Assembly: GCF_028389875.1 (NCBI RefSeq)
Contig: NC_084682.1
Span: 1,250,001 to 1,314,000 of the forward strand
Direction of reading: 5' to 3'
From: Rhea pennata
Taxonomy: Eukaryota > Chordata > Aves > Rheiformes > Rheidae
DNA length: 64,000 nucleotides
Below, piece after piece: positions 38,301 to 48,341 of this stretch (position 1 is the stretch's first letter; every line of letters begins with the position of its first letter). The notes below the pieces were generated by a model. The model was given only the letters and a program-made list of their open reading frames with translations. It ran no database searches and was not told the DNA's origin. The translations under genes and the position numbers were made by a program.

Positions 38301-41300
38301 AAATGGTGTTTAGGCTGCATTGTGGTTCAGAAAAACTTCATCTGCCATATGCCATAAAGGATATCTGTAACGAAAAGTTTGTATTGTGATATTATTCTAC
38401 ATGCAGAATAGCATACAGCAGTGTAGCTGTTCATTCTGTATCAGGATTTTTTAAAATCCTGCAGCTTTATCAGTGTTGTTTTAGAAATCATTAGTACGTA
38501 TCAACTAACTTAAACACTTCAATTTTAAGAATAAACTGTACTTTTTTTAAAAAAGAAAGGAGAGCCAGCTTATCTATACTTATGAATGTGTCTCTTTTCC
38601 TCTAATTAGGTGGGCAAGGGCCTTTGCACCATGGAGTTTGCAGTACATGGCTGAATACAGTACCTATCAATGAAGTAGTCCCATGCTTTGTACGCAGGTG
38701 AGTGTGTGATAGCAAAAAAAAAGCCAGCAGTTCTTAGTTCACTTTCTTCAGCATTTTTTGGTTGTTTGCATATGATTGCCAAGTGACTGATGATTGCAAT
38801 TTGGAATATCTCAGCTTGAGAGGAGTAGGAATTCCCTGTCTTCCAGAGAGAAGATGCTTTACCATGTCTTATACTGAGTAAAATCATAAATCATTAGAAA
38901 ATTCTGAAAGAATTTTGTCCATATGACAGTATCCTTACTCTTGACATATCTACTATAGAGCAACTAAAGCTAAGGGAGCAATTAAAAAAGTCGCCACATT
39001 AAGCCCTTTTACTATTTTCAAACTGATAACATAGGCTGCACTGTTCAAAATCATTCAGGCTGAAATGCTCAAAATCATTCAGGTAACTGGCACCAACAAG
39101 TCAGTCATAAACTCTTTGCTGTGATTATCTCTGAGTACTTTGGGCTTGCAGCTCTGCAGCGCAGCATATTATTTCTCTTTTCCTCCCATATAATTTCAAA
39201 GAAGCATGTGGTAAACTGAATAAAAATCTTTTTGCAAATACGTACTCTCTGTATAGTTTAATGGATTTTTTTTTTTACACAACTTCTCCTGAAATTAATT
39301 CCTGTGAATATTTTCAGGGAAATAATTGAAATTTTATTGAATTCTAATGAAGGAATTTGTTCAGTACTCCTAAATCTGCTCAGAAATGTTTGCTCGTTTT
39401 TCCATAAGCATTGCACCTATATCTACTGCAGTGCAACATGGTTTCTAGATAGACTGGGAAAAAGGCAGGCAAAGGAAGGAGGCCATCATGTGCTTTTTTT
39501 CTGTCTTGTGGCTTTGACTAAGGGTTGACATTACCAGTGTTTCTGCAAAATTATGGTGATAGATACTCTCCTGCATCATTGTGTAATTATCAGTGTTAAT
39601 CCTTAGTGTATACTTTAAAAATATCGCGAGTCTGATTCTCCATTCCTTCAAACCAAATTTACCCTAATGTATTTTAGCATAACAGGAGAAGATTCAGGGC
39701 AGTAGAGACAATTGTCAGCTTTGTAGGAATAGATTTATTCTGAGTTTTATGTATTTTTGCATGTTAGTGCTACTGGGTTCCAGCTCCCAAGGGAGTCAAC
39801 CAAGCCGTGTATTCTAGTTGGTCCAGGAACAGGAATTGCGCCATTCAGAAGTTTCTGGCAGCAGCGTCTCTATGACTTGGAAAAGAAAGGTACTACGGGG
39901 ACTGGCACAGGGGGAATGCTGTATCTAACCAGGCAGCAGAAAACAAAATCTCTACAGAAAATGACACCCGGACATGTTAGCCAAGTAAACAGTGTAGAGA
40001 TTTGTCATCCCAAGACTGATTAAGCACTGCACTCAAACAGCTAATGCTTCCACCCCGCTTGAGACCATTCTGGTGGTCCTGAACCATTCTGTCACTTGGA
40101 AGAAGGTTGTGTGTGTCCTTTTAAGTATTATACATTCACTGACTGCCAGAGTCTCACACAAGGGCCACAGTATAGAGGTAGTGCTTTGGTCTCTTGGTAT
40201 CGGTTTGTTTGGGGATGTGCTCCAGCAGGAGAATTCCACATGGTTCTCTGAGGTTTCAGGCAAGTTCAGTCCTACTGCACGCCCTTAAATCGGAAGTTTT
40301 GAAACCACACTCAAACACATGCATGCACACACACACTACTAAGGTGTTCAATGGGGAATGCTAATTAGAAAACAACAGCTGTATTGCCCGAATAGTTGCT
40401 GAGACAATGGGGCCTTGTAATGGGATAGAAATAAGGGATAATAGTCCTTATTAGGAAAGAACAAGCAACTTTTCAATGTTGGTTTCAGGAGTCAAAAGTG
40501 GTGACATGACATTGTTGTTTGGCTGCCGGCAGCCAGACATGGATCACATCTACAAAGAAGAAATGCAGGAAATGAAGAGGAAAGGAATCCTGAAAGAGGT
40601 CTATACAGCTTACTCCAGGCAGCCTGGCCAAGCTAAAGTAAGGCTGGTTCCTCTGTTCTTCAGGAATATGCTCCTTTGGGAATGGTCCTTCAAGTTAAGA
40701 TTTGGATACTGCTTAAAATTTTTCTTAAAAAATTGTTAGCGTTTTGCTTCAGTGTTTTGTGAACAAGTGGCAGAAGACCCCATTCCTTCAAAGCAAAGGA
40801 TAATCTCAGTGTGCACTTCAGTATGAGCAAGCTATATGTATAAAAAAAACCCTTACTGCTATTTAGAGACGCATGATAGACATATAATTAAACCTTTAAG
40901 TGCGAACAGCCTTTGAAAGTAGGTTTAACATTTTCAGAAACCTTAAATTTCATGGGTTATGATTAGACTAGGAATTAGAAATGAGTTGACTGTGGCCATT
41001 TGTCACCATTTCAATGACACGCTGACTCTGGAAATTTTTTCTGCTAGGAGAAACCTTGATTGGAGAAAACAACAGTACTTAAGCTATCCTCTTTTTAGCT
41101 GTCCTCCTATCCTGACAAGACAGGAGTTTTTGGCAGTGGAAACTAATTCTAAAGAAGAATAGTCTTAGTTCTGTTCTAGTTTAACCAAGATACTGGCCCA
41201 GCCTGCAAATGCGATGCTTCTAAATGTAGCATGAAAACATTTCTCCCCTTCTTTGCTGTGGTGCAAAGCACAGCTGGAATAGTTAGGGCATTTAGAGCCT

Positions 41301-42319
41301 ATGTAGACTCCCATCATAGTTAGACTATCCGTAAGTCAAGGTAGCATTAAAGAGACCTTGTCTAATGATGCTTTTTTCTATTTCTAAGGTCTATGTTCAA
41401 GACATTCTTCAAAGCAAGTTGGAAGCTGAAGTATGCAGCCTCTTGCATAAGGAAGAAGGGCATCTGTATGTCTGTGGAGACGTACGCATGGCCAGGGATG
41501 TTGCTCGGACCTTAAAGGGGATGCTTGCGAGTAAACTGAACCTTACTGAGCAGCAGGCAGATGAATATATTTTCCAGCTAAAGGTATGCTGTGATGTGCA
41601 AGGTATTCTTTCCATTCAGACAGTGTTCCAGCCTGGGTTAGAGAAGACTTAAAAGTCATAATCAAGATCTTGTGGGCTATAATGAGCTTCTTTCCAGCAG
41701 CATGCTGAAGAAAAAAGCTTAAGTGACAAGCTTTGTCCACCCACCACGATTATTAAAATGCATAGTTTCTGTTTGATTAGGGTGTGTGAGTGACATGTCA
41801 CGTTCCTCCCTCATACACCTACCATTTTACCCAGTGTCTCCTCTTGGATCCTGGGCATTAGCTTTGCAACATGAATGGAATATCAAGAATTTGAGACTTT
41901 TTAGTACCGAAGAAGGAGGAAAGTGAGTTTGAGAAATGAATGGTTACGTGACTGAAAACACAGCACTGGATTGGCTGGTGTTTTAGGACCTGAATTTATC
42001 AGAACTTGTCCTGGATCGTGTGAATCTGGGATTTTGATAGGTTTTGTTACTGACAGTAACAAAAGTCCACTCCTTTTATATAGTAACAAAAGATCACTGT
42101 CACCAAATCAGTCATGCGAATATGAAAGACCTTCAGTTGCTTACTGTTATAAAAGGAGCAGCTAACAGGTTTTGTTTCATCTCTTGGGTTTCTTTTCTGC
42201 AGAGCCAAAAGCGATACCATGAAGATATATTTGGGGCTGTTTTTCCACCTGAAGTCAAAAGAGATGTAAGAGCTTTGCAATCCATCAGTCCTCAAGCAGA
42301 TCAACAAACGATGTTTTAG
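22496..42319 (+). CDS. NOS2: Inducible nitric oxide synthase, complete coding span in 26 coding exons
   Basis: NOS2 converts L-arginine, O2 and NADPH to citrulline and nitric oxide. It is a cytosolic homodimer made by activated macrophages and epithelia. Joining 26 exons (listed separately) gives 3,462 nt, 1,153 residues plus TAG, with every junction GT-AG and in phase; chicken iNOS is 1,136 and human 1,153 residues as I recall. In order: zinc cysteines 107 and 112, haem-thiolate Cys197, arginine-binding Glu374, pterin-stacking Trp460, calmodulin helix about 508-530, FMN P-loop 541-549, FAD motif RYYS 903-906, NADPH motif GPGTGIAPF 978-986 and CGDVRMARD from 1079. The FMN domain lacks the roughly 40-residue autoinhibitory loop of the neuronal and endothelial enzymes, which marks the calcium-independent form. 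The ATG has A at -3, no upstream ATG in exons 1-2, and an in-frame TAA at 22,466. Coordinates cover exons and introns. Confidence 0.98.
23739..23817 (+). CDS. NOS2: NOS2 exon 3
   Basis: Residues 36-62, begun by one base completing Gly36. It reads [20 protein letters not shown] and then VITSAE. This is the lysine-rich N-terminal extension, with no catalytic residues. Acceptor TTTTAAAG, donor GAG|GTCAGT. Confidence 0.95.
24260..24382 (+). CDS. NOS2: NOS2 exon 4
   Basis: Residues 63-103 in phase 0 at both ends. It includes [13 protein letters not shown] and ends HLTAKE. In mammalian iNOS this segment forms the N-terminal hook that swaps between subunits and leads into the zinc site. Acceptor TGTCCAG, donor GAG|GTAAGA. 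Confidence 0.96.
24467..24615 (+). CDS. NOS2: NOS2 exon 5 (zinc cysteines)
   Basis: Residues 104-152 plus two bases of codon 153. It opens [14 protein letters not shown]; Cys107 and Cys112 form the CxxxxC motif that, contributed by both subunits, holds the dimer-stabilising zinc. Acceptor TTGCTCAG, donor GA|GTAAGG. Confidence 0.97.
27072..27097. repeat. A26 tract in NOS2 intron 5
   Basis: Uninterrupted A26 about 515 bp upstream of exon 6; no flanking element recognised. Confidence 0.9.
27612..27774 (+). CDS. NOS2: NOS2 exon 6 (haem ligand)
   Basis: Residues 153-207. It contains [16 protein letters not shown], the NOS family signature. Cys197 is the axial thiolate ligand of the haem iron, equivalent to human Cys200. 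The split codon at the exon 5/6 joint reads Asp here, where I recall Glu in chicken. A 3.0 kb intron precedes it. Acceptor TTCAACAG, donor CAG|GTAACC. Confidence 0.98.
28220..28311 (+). CDS. NOS2: NOS2 exon 7
   Basis: Residues 208-237 plus two bases of codon 238, reading [20 protein letters not shown] and on to ATNNGNI. Part of the oxygenase fold near the haem pocket. Acceptor AACACACAG, donor AG|GTAGGC. Confidence 0.97.
28716..28857 (+). CDS. NOS2: NOS2 exon 8 (substrate channel)
   Basis: Residues 238-285. [17 protein letters not shown] supplies Gln260, equivalent to the human Gln263 that lines the arginine site. Ends EFTQ. Acceptor TGGGCAG, donor CAG|GTACAG. Confidence 0.97.
29271..29304. 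repeat. A34 tract near NOS2 exon 9 acceptor
   Basis: Uninterrupted A34 ending 34 nt before exon 9, preceded by GGGAGGGG. Confidence 0.95.
29339..29478 (+). CDS. NOS2: NOS2 exon 9
   Basis: Residues 286-331 plus two bases of Lys332, starting [20 protein letters not shown]. Oxygenase core. The acceptor (TTACTTACAG) lies only 34 nt downstream of an A34 tract, which leaves a short, mixed polypyrimidine stretch. Donor AA|GTAAGT. Confidence 0.97.
30250..30424 (+). CDS. NOS2: NOS2 exon 10 (catalytic glutamate)
   Basis: Residues 332-390. [17 protein letters not shown] carries Glu374, equivalent to human Glu377, which anchors the guanidinium and amine of L-arginine. Arg378 and Asp379 belong to the pterin/substrate hydrogen-bond network. 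Acceptor TTTAACAG, donor AAG|GTAATC. Confidence 0.98.
31181..31282 (+). CDS. NOS2: NOS2 exon 11
   Basis: Residues 391-424, [20 protein letters not shown] followed by [14 protein letters not shown]. Oxygenase domain helices at the dimer side. The acceptor has a strong C/T tract ending GTGTAG; donor CAA|GTAAGT. Phase 0 at both ends. Confidence 0.97.
31933..32127 (+). CDS. NOS2: NOS2 exon 12 (tetrahydrobiopterin site)
   Basis: Residues 425-489. [20 protein letters not shown] contains Trp458 and Trp460, matching mouse Trp455 and Trp457, the latter stacking on tetrahydrobiopterin. Acceptor TCTTCTAG, donor CAG|GTACAT. Confidence 0.97.
32509..32591 (+). CDS. NOS2: NOS2 exon 13 (start of calmodulin helix)
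   Basis: Residues 490-516 plus two bases of Lys517. [14 protein letters not shown] is the basic first half of the calmodulin-binding helix that links the oxygenase and reductase halves. Acceptor TTTTTAAG, donor AA|GTAAGT. Confidence 0.97.
32904..33048 (+). CDS. NOS2: NOS2 exon 14 (calmodulin helix and FMN P-loop)
   Basis: Residues 517-565. [13 protein letters not shown] completes the calmodulin-binding helix; iNOS holds calmodulin even at resting calcium. ATETGKSET (541-549) is the flavodoxin phosphate loop that binds FMN. Acceptor TTCTTCAG, donor AAG|GTGAGA. Confidence 0.97.
33317..33421 (+). CDS. NOS2: NOS2 exon 15 (FMN site)
   Basis: Residues 566-600, with the flavodoxin [14 protein letters not shown] loop. 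The constitutive NOS enzymes carry an inserted autoinhibitory segment in this subdomain; here the chain runs straight on into exon 16 without it. Acceptor TCTTTCAG, donor AAG|GTAATA. Confidence 0.97.
33598..33647 (+). CDS. NOS2: NOS2 exon 16 (50 bp micro-exon)
   Basis: Residues 601-616 plus two bases of Arg617: [16 protein letters not shown]. The shortest exon of the gene. It is confirmed by phase on both sides and by the chicken protein. Acceptor TATACAG, donor AG|GTAAGA. Confidence 0.95.
33764..33938 (+). CDS. NOS2: NOS2 exon 17 (FMN domain)
   Basis: Residues 617-675. [20 protein letters not shown] contacts the FMN ring, and [14 protein letters not shown] closes the flavodoxin fold. Acceptor TTGTACAG, donor AAG|GTGACT. 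An ATTC tetranucleotide repeat follows 25 bp into the next intron. Confidence 0.97.
33964..33987. repeat. (ATTC)n microsatellite
   Basis: About five ATTC units in NOS2 intron 17, 25 bp after the exon. Confidence 0.9.
34482..34526. repeat. (AT)n(AC)n microsatellite
   Basis: Alternating purine-pyrimidine tract in NOS2 intron 17, just upstream of exon 18. Confidence 0.9.
34562..34694 (+). CDS. NOS2: NOS2 exon 18
   Basis: Residues 676-719 plus one base. [20 protein letters not shown] leads from the FMN domain into the connecting region. Acceptor TTTCTTTCTAG, 34 nt after an AT/AC dinucleotide tract; donor G|GTATTA. Confidence 0.96.
35131..35209 (+). CDS. NOS2: NOS2 exon 19
   Basis: Residues 720-745 plus two bases. 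[20 protein letters not shown] is the linker at the entry to the FAD domain. Acceptor TCTCAACAG, donor AG|GTATTG. Confidence 0.95.
35747..35786. repeat. (GT)n - (AC)n inverted repeat with palindromic core
   Basis: A GT run, a 12 bp palindrome TTTATATATAAA (35,762-35,773) and an AC run. The GT and AC arms can pair with one bulged A. Confidence 0.85.
36183..36361 (+). CDS. NOS2: NOS2 exon 20 (FAD domain)
   Basis: Residues 746-805 plus one base. [19 protein letters not shown] is the FAD-domain beta-barrel segment shared with cytochrome P450 reductase. The acceptor is preceded by a long T-rich tract; donor G|GTGAGT. Confidence 0.96.
37069..37232 (+). CDS. NOS2: NOS2 exon 21
   Basis: Residues 806-860: [20 protein letters not shown] and on to LEVLCS, part of the connecting alpha-helical subdomain. 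The donor is read as AGT|GTAAGT, which keeps phase 0 into NTEEYNKW of exon 22. The open frame continues past the donor into the intron by chance. Confidence 0.95.
38056..38266 (+). CDS. NOS2: NOS2 exon 22 (FAD binding)
   Basis: Residues 861-930 plus one base. RYYSVSSS (from 903) is the conserved RxYS motif that binds the FAD pyrophosphate and isoalloxazine ring. Largest coding exon, 211 bp. Acceptor GGCTTTTAG, donor G|GTAATG. Confidence 0.97.
38610..38697 (+). CDS. NOS2: NOS2 exon 23 (FAD binding)
   Basis: Residues 931-959 plus two bases. [15 protein letters not shown] is the glycine/serine FAD loop of the ferredoxin-reductase family. Acceptor CTAATTAG, donor AG|GTGAGT. Confidence 0.96.
39768..39889 (+). 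CDS. NOS2: NOS2 exon 24 (NADPH binding)
   Basis: Residues 960-1000 plus one base. [19 protein letters not shown] is the NADP-ribose/pyrophosphate motif of ferredoxin-NADP reductases. Acceptor GCATGTTAG, donor G|GTACTA. Confidence 0.97.
40489..40637 (+). CDS. NOS2: NOS2 exon 25 (NADPH binding)
   Basis: Residues 1001-1050. [14 protein letters not shown] and YSRQPGQAK supply contacts to the adenine and 2'-phosphate of NADPH. Acceptor GGTTTCAG, donor AAA|GTAAGG. Confidence 0.97.
41389..41583 (+). CDS. NOS2: NOS2 exon 26 (NADPH binding)
   Basis: Residues 1051-1115. [11 protein letters not shown] (from 1078) is the C-terminal nicotinamide-site motif conserved across diflavin reductases. Acceptor TTTCTAAG, donor AAG|GTATGC. 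Confidence 0.97.
42203..42319 (+). CDS. NOS2: NOS2 exon 27, last coding exon and stop
   Basis: Residues 1116-1153 and [23 protein letters not shown] is the conserved end of the reductase domain. The tail that follows ends QTMF. Like mammalian iNOS it is short, lacking the long C-terminal regulatory tails of the constitutive isoforms. Acceptor TTTTCTGCAG. Confidence 0.97.
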   Translation, partial: SQKRYHEDIFGAVFPPEVKRDVRALQSISPQADQQTMF

Positions 42320-43020
42320 ACAGTTCTTGCACATTTGTTATTATTTTCAAAAAGGAAGGGGCCAAATCCTCCTTCTGATTCATGGCAAGTCATACACATG
42401 TATCTAATGGTAGGATTTGGCCTTAATTAAGAAAAATAATAAATCTAACTTTTGTTGCTATTTATTTTTAGACTTCTTTTAATGGATTTTTATTATTATC
42501 TTTATAGTGAAGATGCAAATTATTTTTTTAATTCCATCTAGACTGGTATAAATTTGCAATTTTCTGTAAATACAAAATAAAACCTGCTCATAAGGAAAAT
42601 TTAGAGTTTTTTACTATGTAATAGAATGCATATATTTTTGTGAAATGGACTGTTTATCTACGTGGATTTATTTATATTGGATTGATTTAGTGTGCATATT
42701 ATCTTCACTTTAAAGCAAGTCGTTACATTTCTTGGAAATGTGTAGTCACACCAGTTATTGAATTTGAAGTAATGTTTGTAAATGAGATAATAATACAATG
42801 GTTCCAAAGCAGAAATACCTGCTGCATGTACTTCAAATGCATACATATGAGGAGGCAGCAGTTATGAGTTCTGCTTTATGTGATTCAGCACTTGGACCTG
42901 AATTGTTGCTGTTACAAAGCCCATGGCAATGAGGTTCAGAAAAATCATAAGCACTTTGTATGTTTGTATTCTGTTCTCTGACTTACATGATTTGTTTGTA
43001 ATAAATGATGCCTTTATATT
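42320..43020 (+). other. NOS2: NOS2 3' UTR with AU-rich elements and poly(A) signals (end inferred)
   Basis: Downstream of the stop the sequence becomes strongly A/T-rich. AATAAA hexamers occur near 42,438, at 42,576-42,581 and at 43,000-43,005. ATTTA motifs, the class of AU-rich element that destabilises cytokine and iNOS mRNAs, lie near 42,470 and as overlapping ATTTATTTA at about 42,666-42,674. The second set is included only if the distal signal is used. Which signal is used cannot be told from sequence. Confidence 0.65.
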
Positions 43021-43029
43021 GAGACAAAC

Positions 43030-46000
43030 AAGTCTGTATGGATTAAATGTATCTCTTTGGGTTATTGGCTTCATCCTACAGAAAGTGGGGGTAGGTAGGT
43101 TCTCAGGTTTCAGTACAGTGAGTTTGGGCTCTAGTGAACACTCCTTCCGTAAGCAAACACACCTTCCATCTCCAGGAGTTACACAGTCCACCTAAGATTA
43201 GTTATGCATAATTGTTATTGGCAGGGAAGTATGAGTCTGGGGAATGGCTTACAAACTACTTGAATATAAAATGGTAATAATAGCAATACATTTTGCCCTA
43301 GTGCATTTTGTCTTTGGCTCTTTTTATACCTTCCAGTTATGTCACAACTTCTAATTCTTTCTGTAAAACTGTCAGGATTATATACTCAAATTAAAAAAGC
43401 TAAATGTGAGATTTTCATGTCACTTCTTGTCTCCAGGAGCTGGAATCTTGTGAAGAAAGAGTTGAGACTCAAAAGTCAACAATATGTATATACAGTGTGT
43501 TTCATGTTACCTCAGGACAACCTTCAGCATAAGACCAAAAATACAGCATAGTTAAAAGAATTTGAATGGTGATGTCAGAGAACAGGAAGTTTCAGACAAC
43601 AGACACAAAGATAGTAATGGAAAGAGGAGGTCCTTAGCACATATGGAGTCCTGATGGTCATCTAATATACACTGTGAGTGTTATTTTATACCATGTTCCA
43701 CTGGTGTTCTCTGACACTAGTTTTTGGGTTGGGATGGAAATAGAACAAAGCAATTTCACTTTCCATTAAGAAGGCTCTCCTTTGGGAGCCATGCTCTGTT
43801 TTCATTGAACTCTGAACTTCAAATAAGTCCTAAGAGTGCAGGAAACAGAAGTAATAAGTTCCAGACTTCAAAGTGCTAGTATGCTCCTTGCCCATTGAAA
43901 GAGTGCATCACAGCACATCCCACTTTCCATGCACATGACTTAGGTGATTTTCCATGGTGGGATTCTTTCTTTGTATCTCAGGTAACTCTTCTCCAAAGTA
44001 ACCATTTACTTTGAAGTATTACCATAATTCTTTATAAATGCTCACTTGTACTTTTATTAAGGAATCTTCTGATAGTGCCATATCCTGAAGACATGAGACA
44101 CTGCTGAGAGCTACCAGCTAGGGAAGCAAAAATGTTGTTCATTCATAAGCCTTTGACAGGTTGGAGCAAGAGGCAAATGTTTTTATGTATCAGCTCAGAA
44201 GCTACATGACTTTACACTGGATGCATTCTACGTTGATGAGGCAAGTTTTACTGGAACAACAAAATTCCACCATTGCAGGAATTTCTCCTGATGGAGAGGT
44301 AAAGAAGGCAGTTAAAGGATTAAAAAAGTAAAGATCTGTTCTAATTCATTGTGAATTTATTTAAACTGGTCCCAATCTTAAGTTAATTCAAATGCAGCAC
44401 TGAGCTGAAGCTATATATAATTTCTTTTTCTATAGAGATAAATAGGGAAGAAAGTACAGATGATAGTCAGTAGATAATTACTCTATTCCAAGATAAAAAC
44501 TGAAACTTCATTTAGGAAACCGCATGCAGAATATCTCTTTGAAACTGTAAAGATGATCAAACAGCCTACTGCACAGTTATTGAAGTGTTTGTTACAGCTC
44601 TGACTCAGTAAAGTGTTTTAAGCACTTAAGGAATTCTCTTAGAGGAAAATACGTGCTAAAATTTGCAGAGATGATTATGCACCTTGTTGATTTGGAGACC
44701 TAATTCTAAATTACGGATCAACACTTTCTGATGCAATTAATGAGTTGTTTCATTAATGTCCAACTTACATGGCCGATAGAATTCAGCATTCAGAAAAGGC
44801 TCCATATCAAGCCACTGAAAAGCAGGCCTTTTGCTTATTCCAGTTCTCTAGTCACTTTTGATCATTGATAGGATTCCCTGACCTCTCAGATGCACAGAGT
44901 AAATTGGTCCAGCTGAGTTACAAGTTGTCACAGAGAGTTAGCAGTCCCCATACTAGCTTGGTATGTCACTGGATTTGCAGTATAGATATACTGATTGCTT
45001 CCCTATATCCCATAAAACTGTAGTGATCAGACATATGGATGTGTTTCTGAGATTTAACAAGTGGTCTAGCATTGATTGAGCACAGTAACAGAGTCTGTAT
45101 GTACTTTTAATCTGCTGTAAGGTAATATCCATTAACTTAAGCCTCTTTCCTTGAGCTTTAAGTTAGTACATAACAAAGCTGGTTTGTTTTGGGTTAAGAG
45201 CGTGGTTACATTACTATGGCCTATCAAATAGCTCATTCATGCACCTCAACTCTTGTTACTTGAGTTACAAGGTCTTTATGTCAGGGAATACTGCATTTGT
45301 GCAGTGTGTTCTGTACATTATGATAATACCAATAAAAAGTAATAGCAAGCAAATAGGCAGACAGGAAGCAGTATATATCCTGGCTGTAATCAGGACTTTG
45401 TAGAGATTTGTAGCTCCTCTGTAATGAATTAGCATTTAATCTTACAAACCTGATCAGAAAAGGGAGTGTGTAGATAAAATATGATAATTTTCATTGCAGT
45501 TTTTGTCAGTTTTTCTTTGCCTTTGTATCAGTAGCAATATTCATATATTCTGTAAGTGCCACAAAATTTTATTGGGAGGAATTAAGCCATTGCTAGCTAG
45601 CAAAGGCAGTGATATATGGATATGCCACATTAGCTCTCAGCTATGCAGTAACGTACTAACAACAGTTCAAGCTTTGCCTGTGGTAACATCTAAGGTAACC
45701 TTAAGTGCCTTCAGCTGCAGTAGCTGCCCAGGCTGGCTGTGTTTCTCCCTTGCTGGCTGTGCAGCCTGCCTGGGAGGGAGGCCCAGCTTAGGGCAACTTT
45801 ATCAGCCAGGTGTGCCTGATCAGCCACCGCCCGGCAGGGTGATGGGAAACAGCTGGGTGACAAAGAGGCCAGACTGTAGGGTGCAGTGTGGTTGCAAGAC
45901 TAGTAGATGGAGGACCTCTGGGACAAGGATGGTGGTGTGCATCCAGGTAGGGGAGAGGCCTTTTTTTTCTTTTTTTATTGTTGGTATGTTGTATTATAGC

Positions 46001-48304
46001 TGTGTAGACAATGTTTCCTTTCTGAATGTGTGCTCTGAAATGCAGAGAGGTCTGGGTTGGGCAGGCAGGTGTCCTGCCATGGTGATGGTGCTGGGTAGCC
46101 AGGGTTAGGCCTGGAGGCATGGGCCTGAGCTGCTGCCTTTTGTGGGCAGGAGCAGGATGTGCTCTGGGAGGGTGGAAATGGGATGTGTTGTGTCGAGCGC
46201 TTCGTGGATCTCAGCTGAGCTGGCTGTTTGTGTTCTGATCTGTACGTTGTGGGTTGCTGTCTGGTGCCTTCTTTAGGGATTTGGTCAATCTAGCCCCATG
46301 GTTGGACTGAAATGTTATGTCTGCACTGTGAGGAGTGTTGAACAGTTGGGATTGTCCAGCAAAGCTGGTAAGAATTGCCCCCTTGGGTTTTAAGGTTTCA
46401 AATGCAATTTAGTGTTACACTGCAGTTGCCTGGAGCTATGAACAATCTGTTTTTGTGCTTGGATTTGCCTCTGCTGAGATGAAAGTATTGGCTGTTTTGA
46501 AAAAGCTTTTTGTTCTTCTTCAGAAAAAGCAGAGTCTAGACTGTTCATTGTTGAAAAAGAAATATTGTAAAAGCTCTTAAAAATAGAAAGAATGTATGAA
46601 TGAAGATGTACATTGTATTGTACAAATCATAGGTTAAAAAGTATTTTAGGCTTTCAGTAAAGACAGGTATTTGATTTAAGTTTTCATAACAATATGGTTT
46701 GCCGAACTTCCTGGAGAGCCACCGACATTAAGTAATGTCTTACTGTGATATGTAATGAACTTGTTAAGCTGTGCACAGTATCTTATCTCTGAACTTGAAC
46801 CTGGGTCAGAGTAAAATTTCTGCAAACCTCAAATGTATCAATCTACTGCAAATTAGGAATCTGATGCTTGTAATCAAACTGGTATTGTCCATTTATGGTC
46901 ACCTTGAAGCACCAGGTATCACAGTAGATCTAGATTTAAAAAGAAAAAAAAAACGGAAAACAAAAGGGGAGGGGGAGGTGCAGGGAGGAACAGTGGGAAA
47001 TGCCACGGTAAGTCTTTCGGATGGGGGGACTGAGCTTTTAATAGACATCAGGAGATGGGCAGGAAACTCAAACCTTTGTATTAGTCAAGTATCTAAAGCT
47101 GCTCTTGTAAATCTACTGGTTGCTTTGCTAGGTTGTTTGTGTTGGAAGGCTACAGCTTTTGCAAGTAGCTCTCGTTCCGTTGTGTAGCAGCAGTCCCCGA
47201 GCCTTTGCTTTCCAGCTCTATAAGATAAATGATTTAGTATAGCTCATCTAATCTATTGGGCCTGAGAGAGGCTTTAGCAGAGTGTGAGCCGCAGTGGTTA
47301 GCGTGGCAGTTACCAGCTGTTACTAGAGCAGTTGCAACTTCTGTTTGCTTTGCTGGCCTTGCCTCCTGCAGGGTTTGACATGAAAGAGCAAAACATTAAT
47401 GTTTGCAAAGTGTTGGAGTCTCTTACCTCATCTCAGAGGCCCACCAGAGCTGCCTAGCTCTCGAAAGCTGACCTCCAGGCCCTTAGTAAAGTAGATGTCT
47501 TCTTAAAGCCTCAAAACAAGCTAGAATAGCTCTTCCCTAATGGATCTTCGTGACAGACTATGCCAGGAACTTGCCTGGGTCACCTGGTACAAAAAGCAAT
47601 AATGGCTTTGCTTACTGTGAAGTTCTACCCTTGAGAGAGCTGCATTCTGCGGGGGGCGGTGGGCTCCTCCTTCCCCTACAAGCAGATCAGAAAGGTGTTG
47701 CAGGCCATGACTTGCTCTGTAAACCTTGAGTATACATGAAGCATAATGTCTTCACCTCCTTCATGTTGATATGAAATCTAAACCCAGAAAGACACACAAT
47801 CCTCATATCAAAGTGAGTTAGACCAGTGTGTGCTGTAATACCTTGATATGAATAATAGTAATAAGAGGATGTGAAAAGTGAAAGGAATTATACAGCTGTT
47901 TTGGTGAGAATGAGAACTTATTTCTGATAAAGGGGAACCCATAAGGCTGCTGTTGTGCAGTACTACCATGTGCTGCATGTCTCTCTGCAGATTGACTCGA
48001 ACCACTCTGCAAATTGCCTAGTATAAAAATGCCCTTTGATCTGAGAAATGAACTTGCAAAGAGAACTTTTTTTCTACGGAGACCAGGGGAAAACAAGAAG
48101 CACTATCTGCTAGCTGGCTTAGCGCCAGCTTAGTTATGCTTCTTCATGAGAATATGCATCTTGCTTCAGGTAGACAAGCTGTTGGTGCTTCAGACAAACA
48201 GATTACAATTACTTGGATGTAATGACAACCTGGCAAATACCAGGCTGTTCTGGTGAACAGCTGATAGAATGTAATGTTCATGCTTTAGGCCTGTGGTTTT
48301 CAAC

Positions 48305-48341
<37 letters not shown>

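Larger units (their letters stand above)
20807..42202 (+). other. NOS2: NOS2 introns
   Basis: Between the exons listed there is no further gene. The larger introns are 1 (1.6 kb, with a pyrimidine tract at 21,157-21,275), 2 (1.1 kb), 5 (3.0 kb, with A26 at 27,072), 19 (1.0 kb), 22-25 and 26. Simple repeats are noted separately. Several introns keep an exon's frame open beyond the donor (for example after exons 14, 17 and 21); these extensions are not conserved protein. Confidence 0.85.

Noticed and set aside
45494-46108. 204-codon open frame as a protein gene
   Set aside because: No domain, low-complexity Cys/Ser/Gly-rich composition, the opposite strand is open too, and the block is simply GC-rich.
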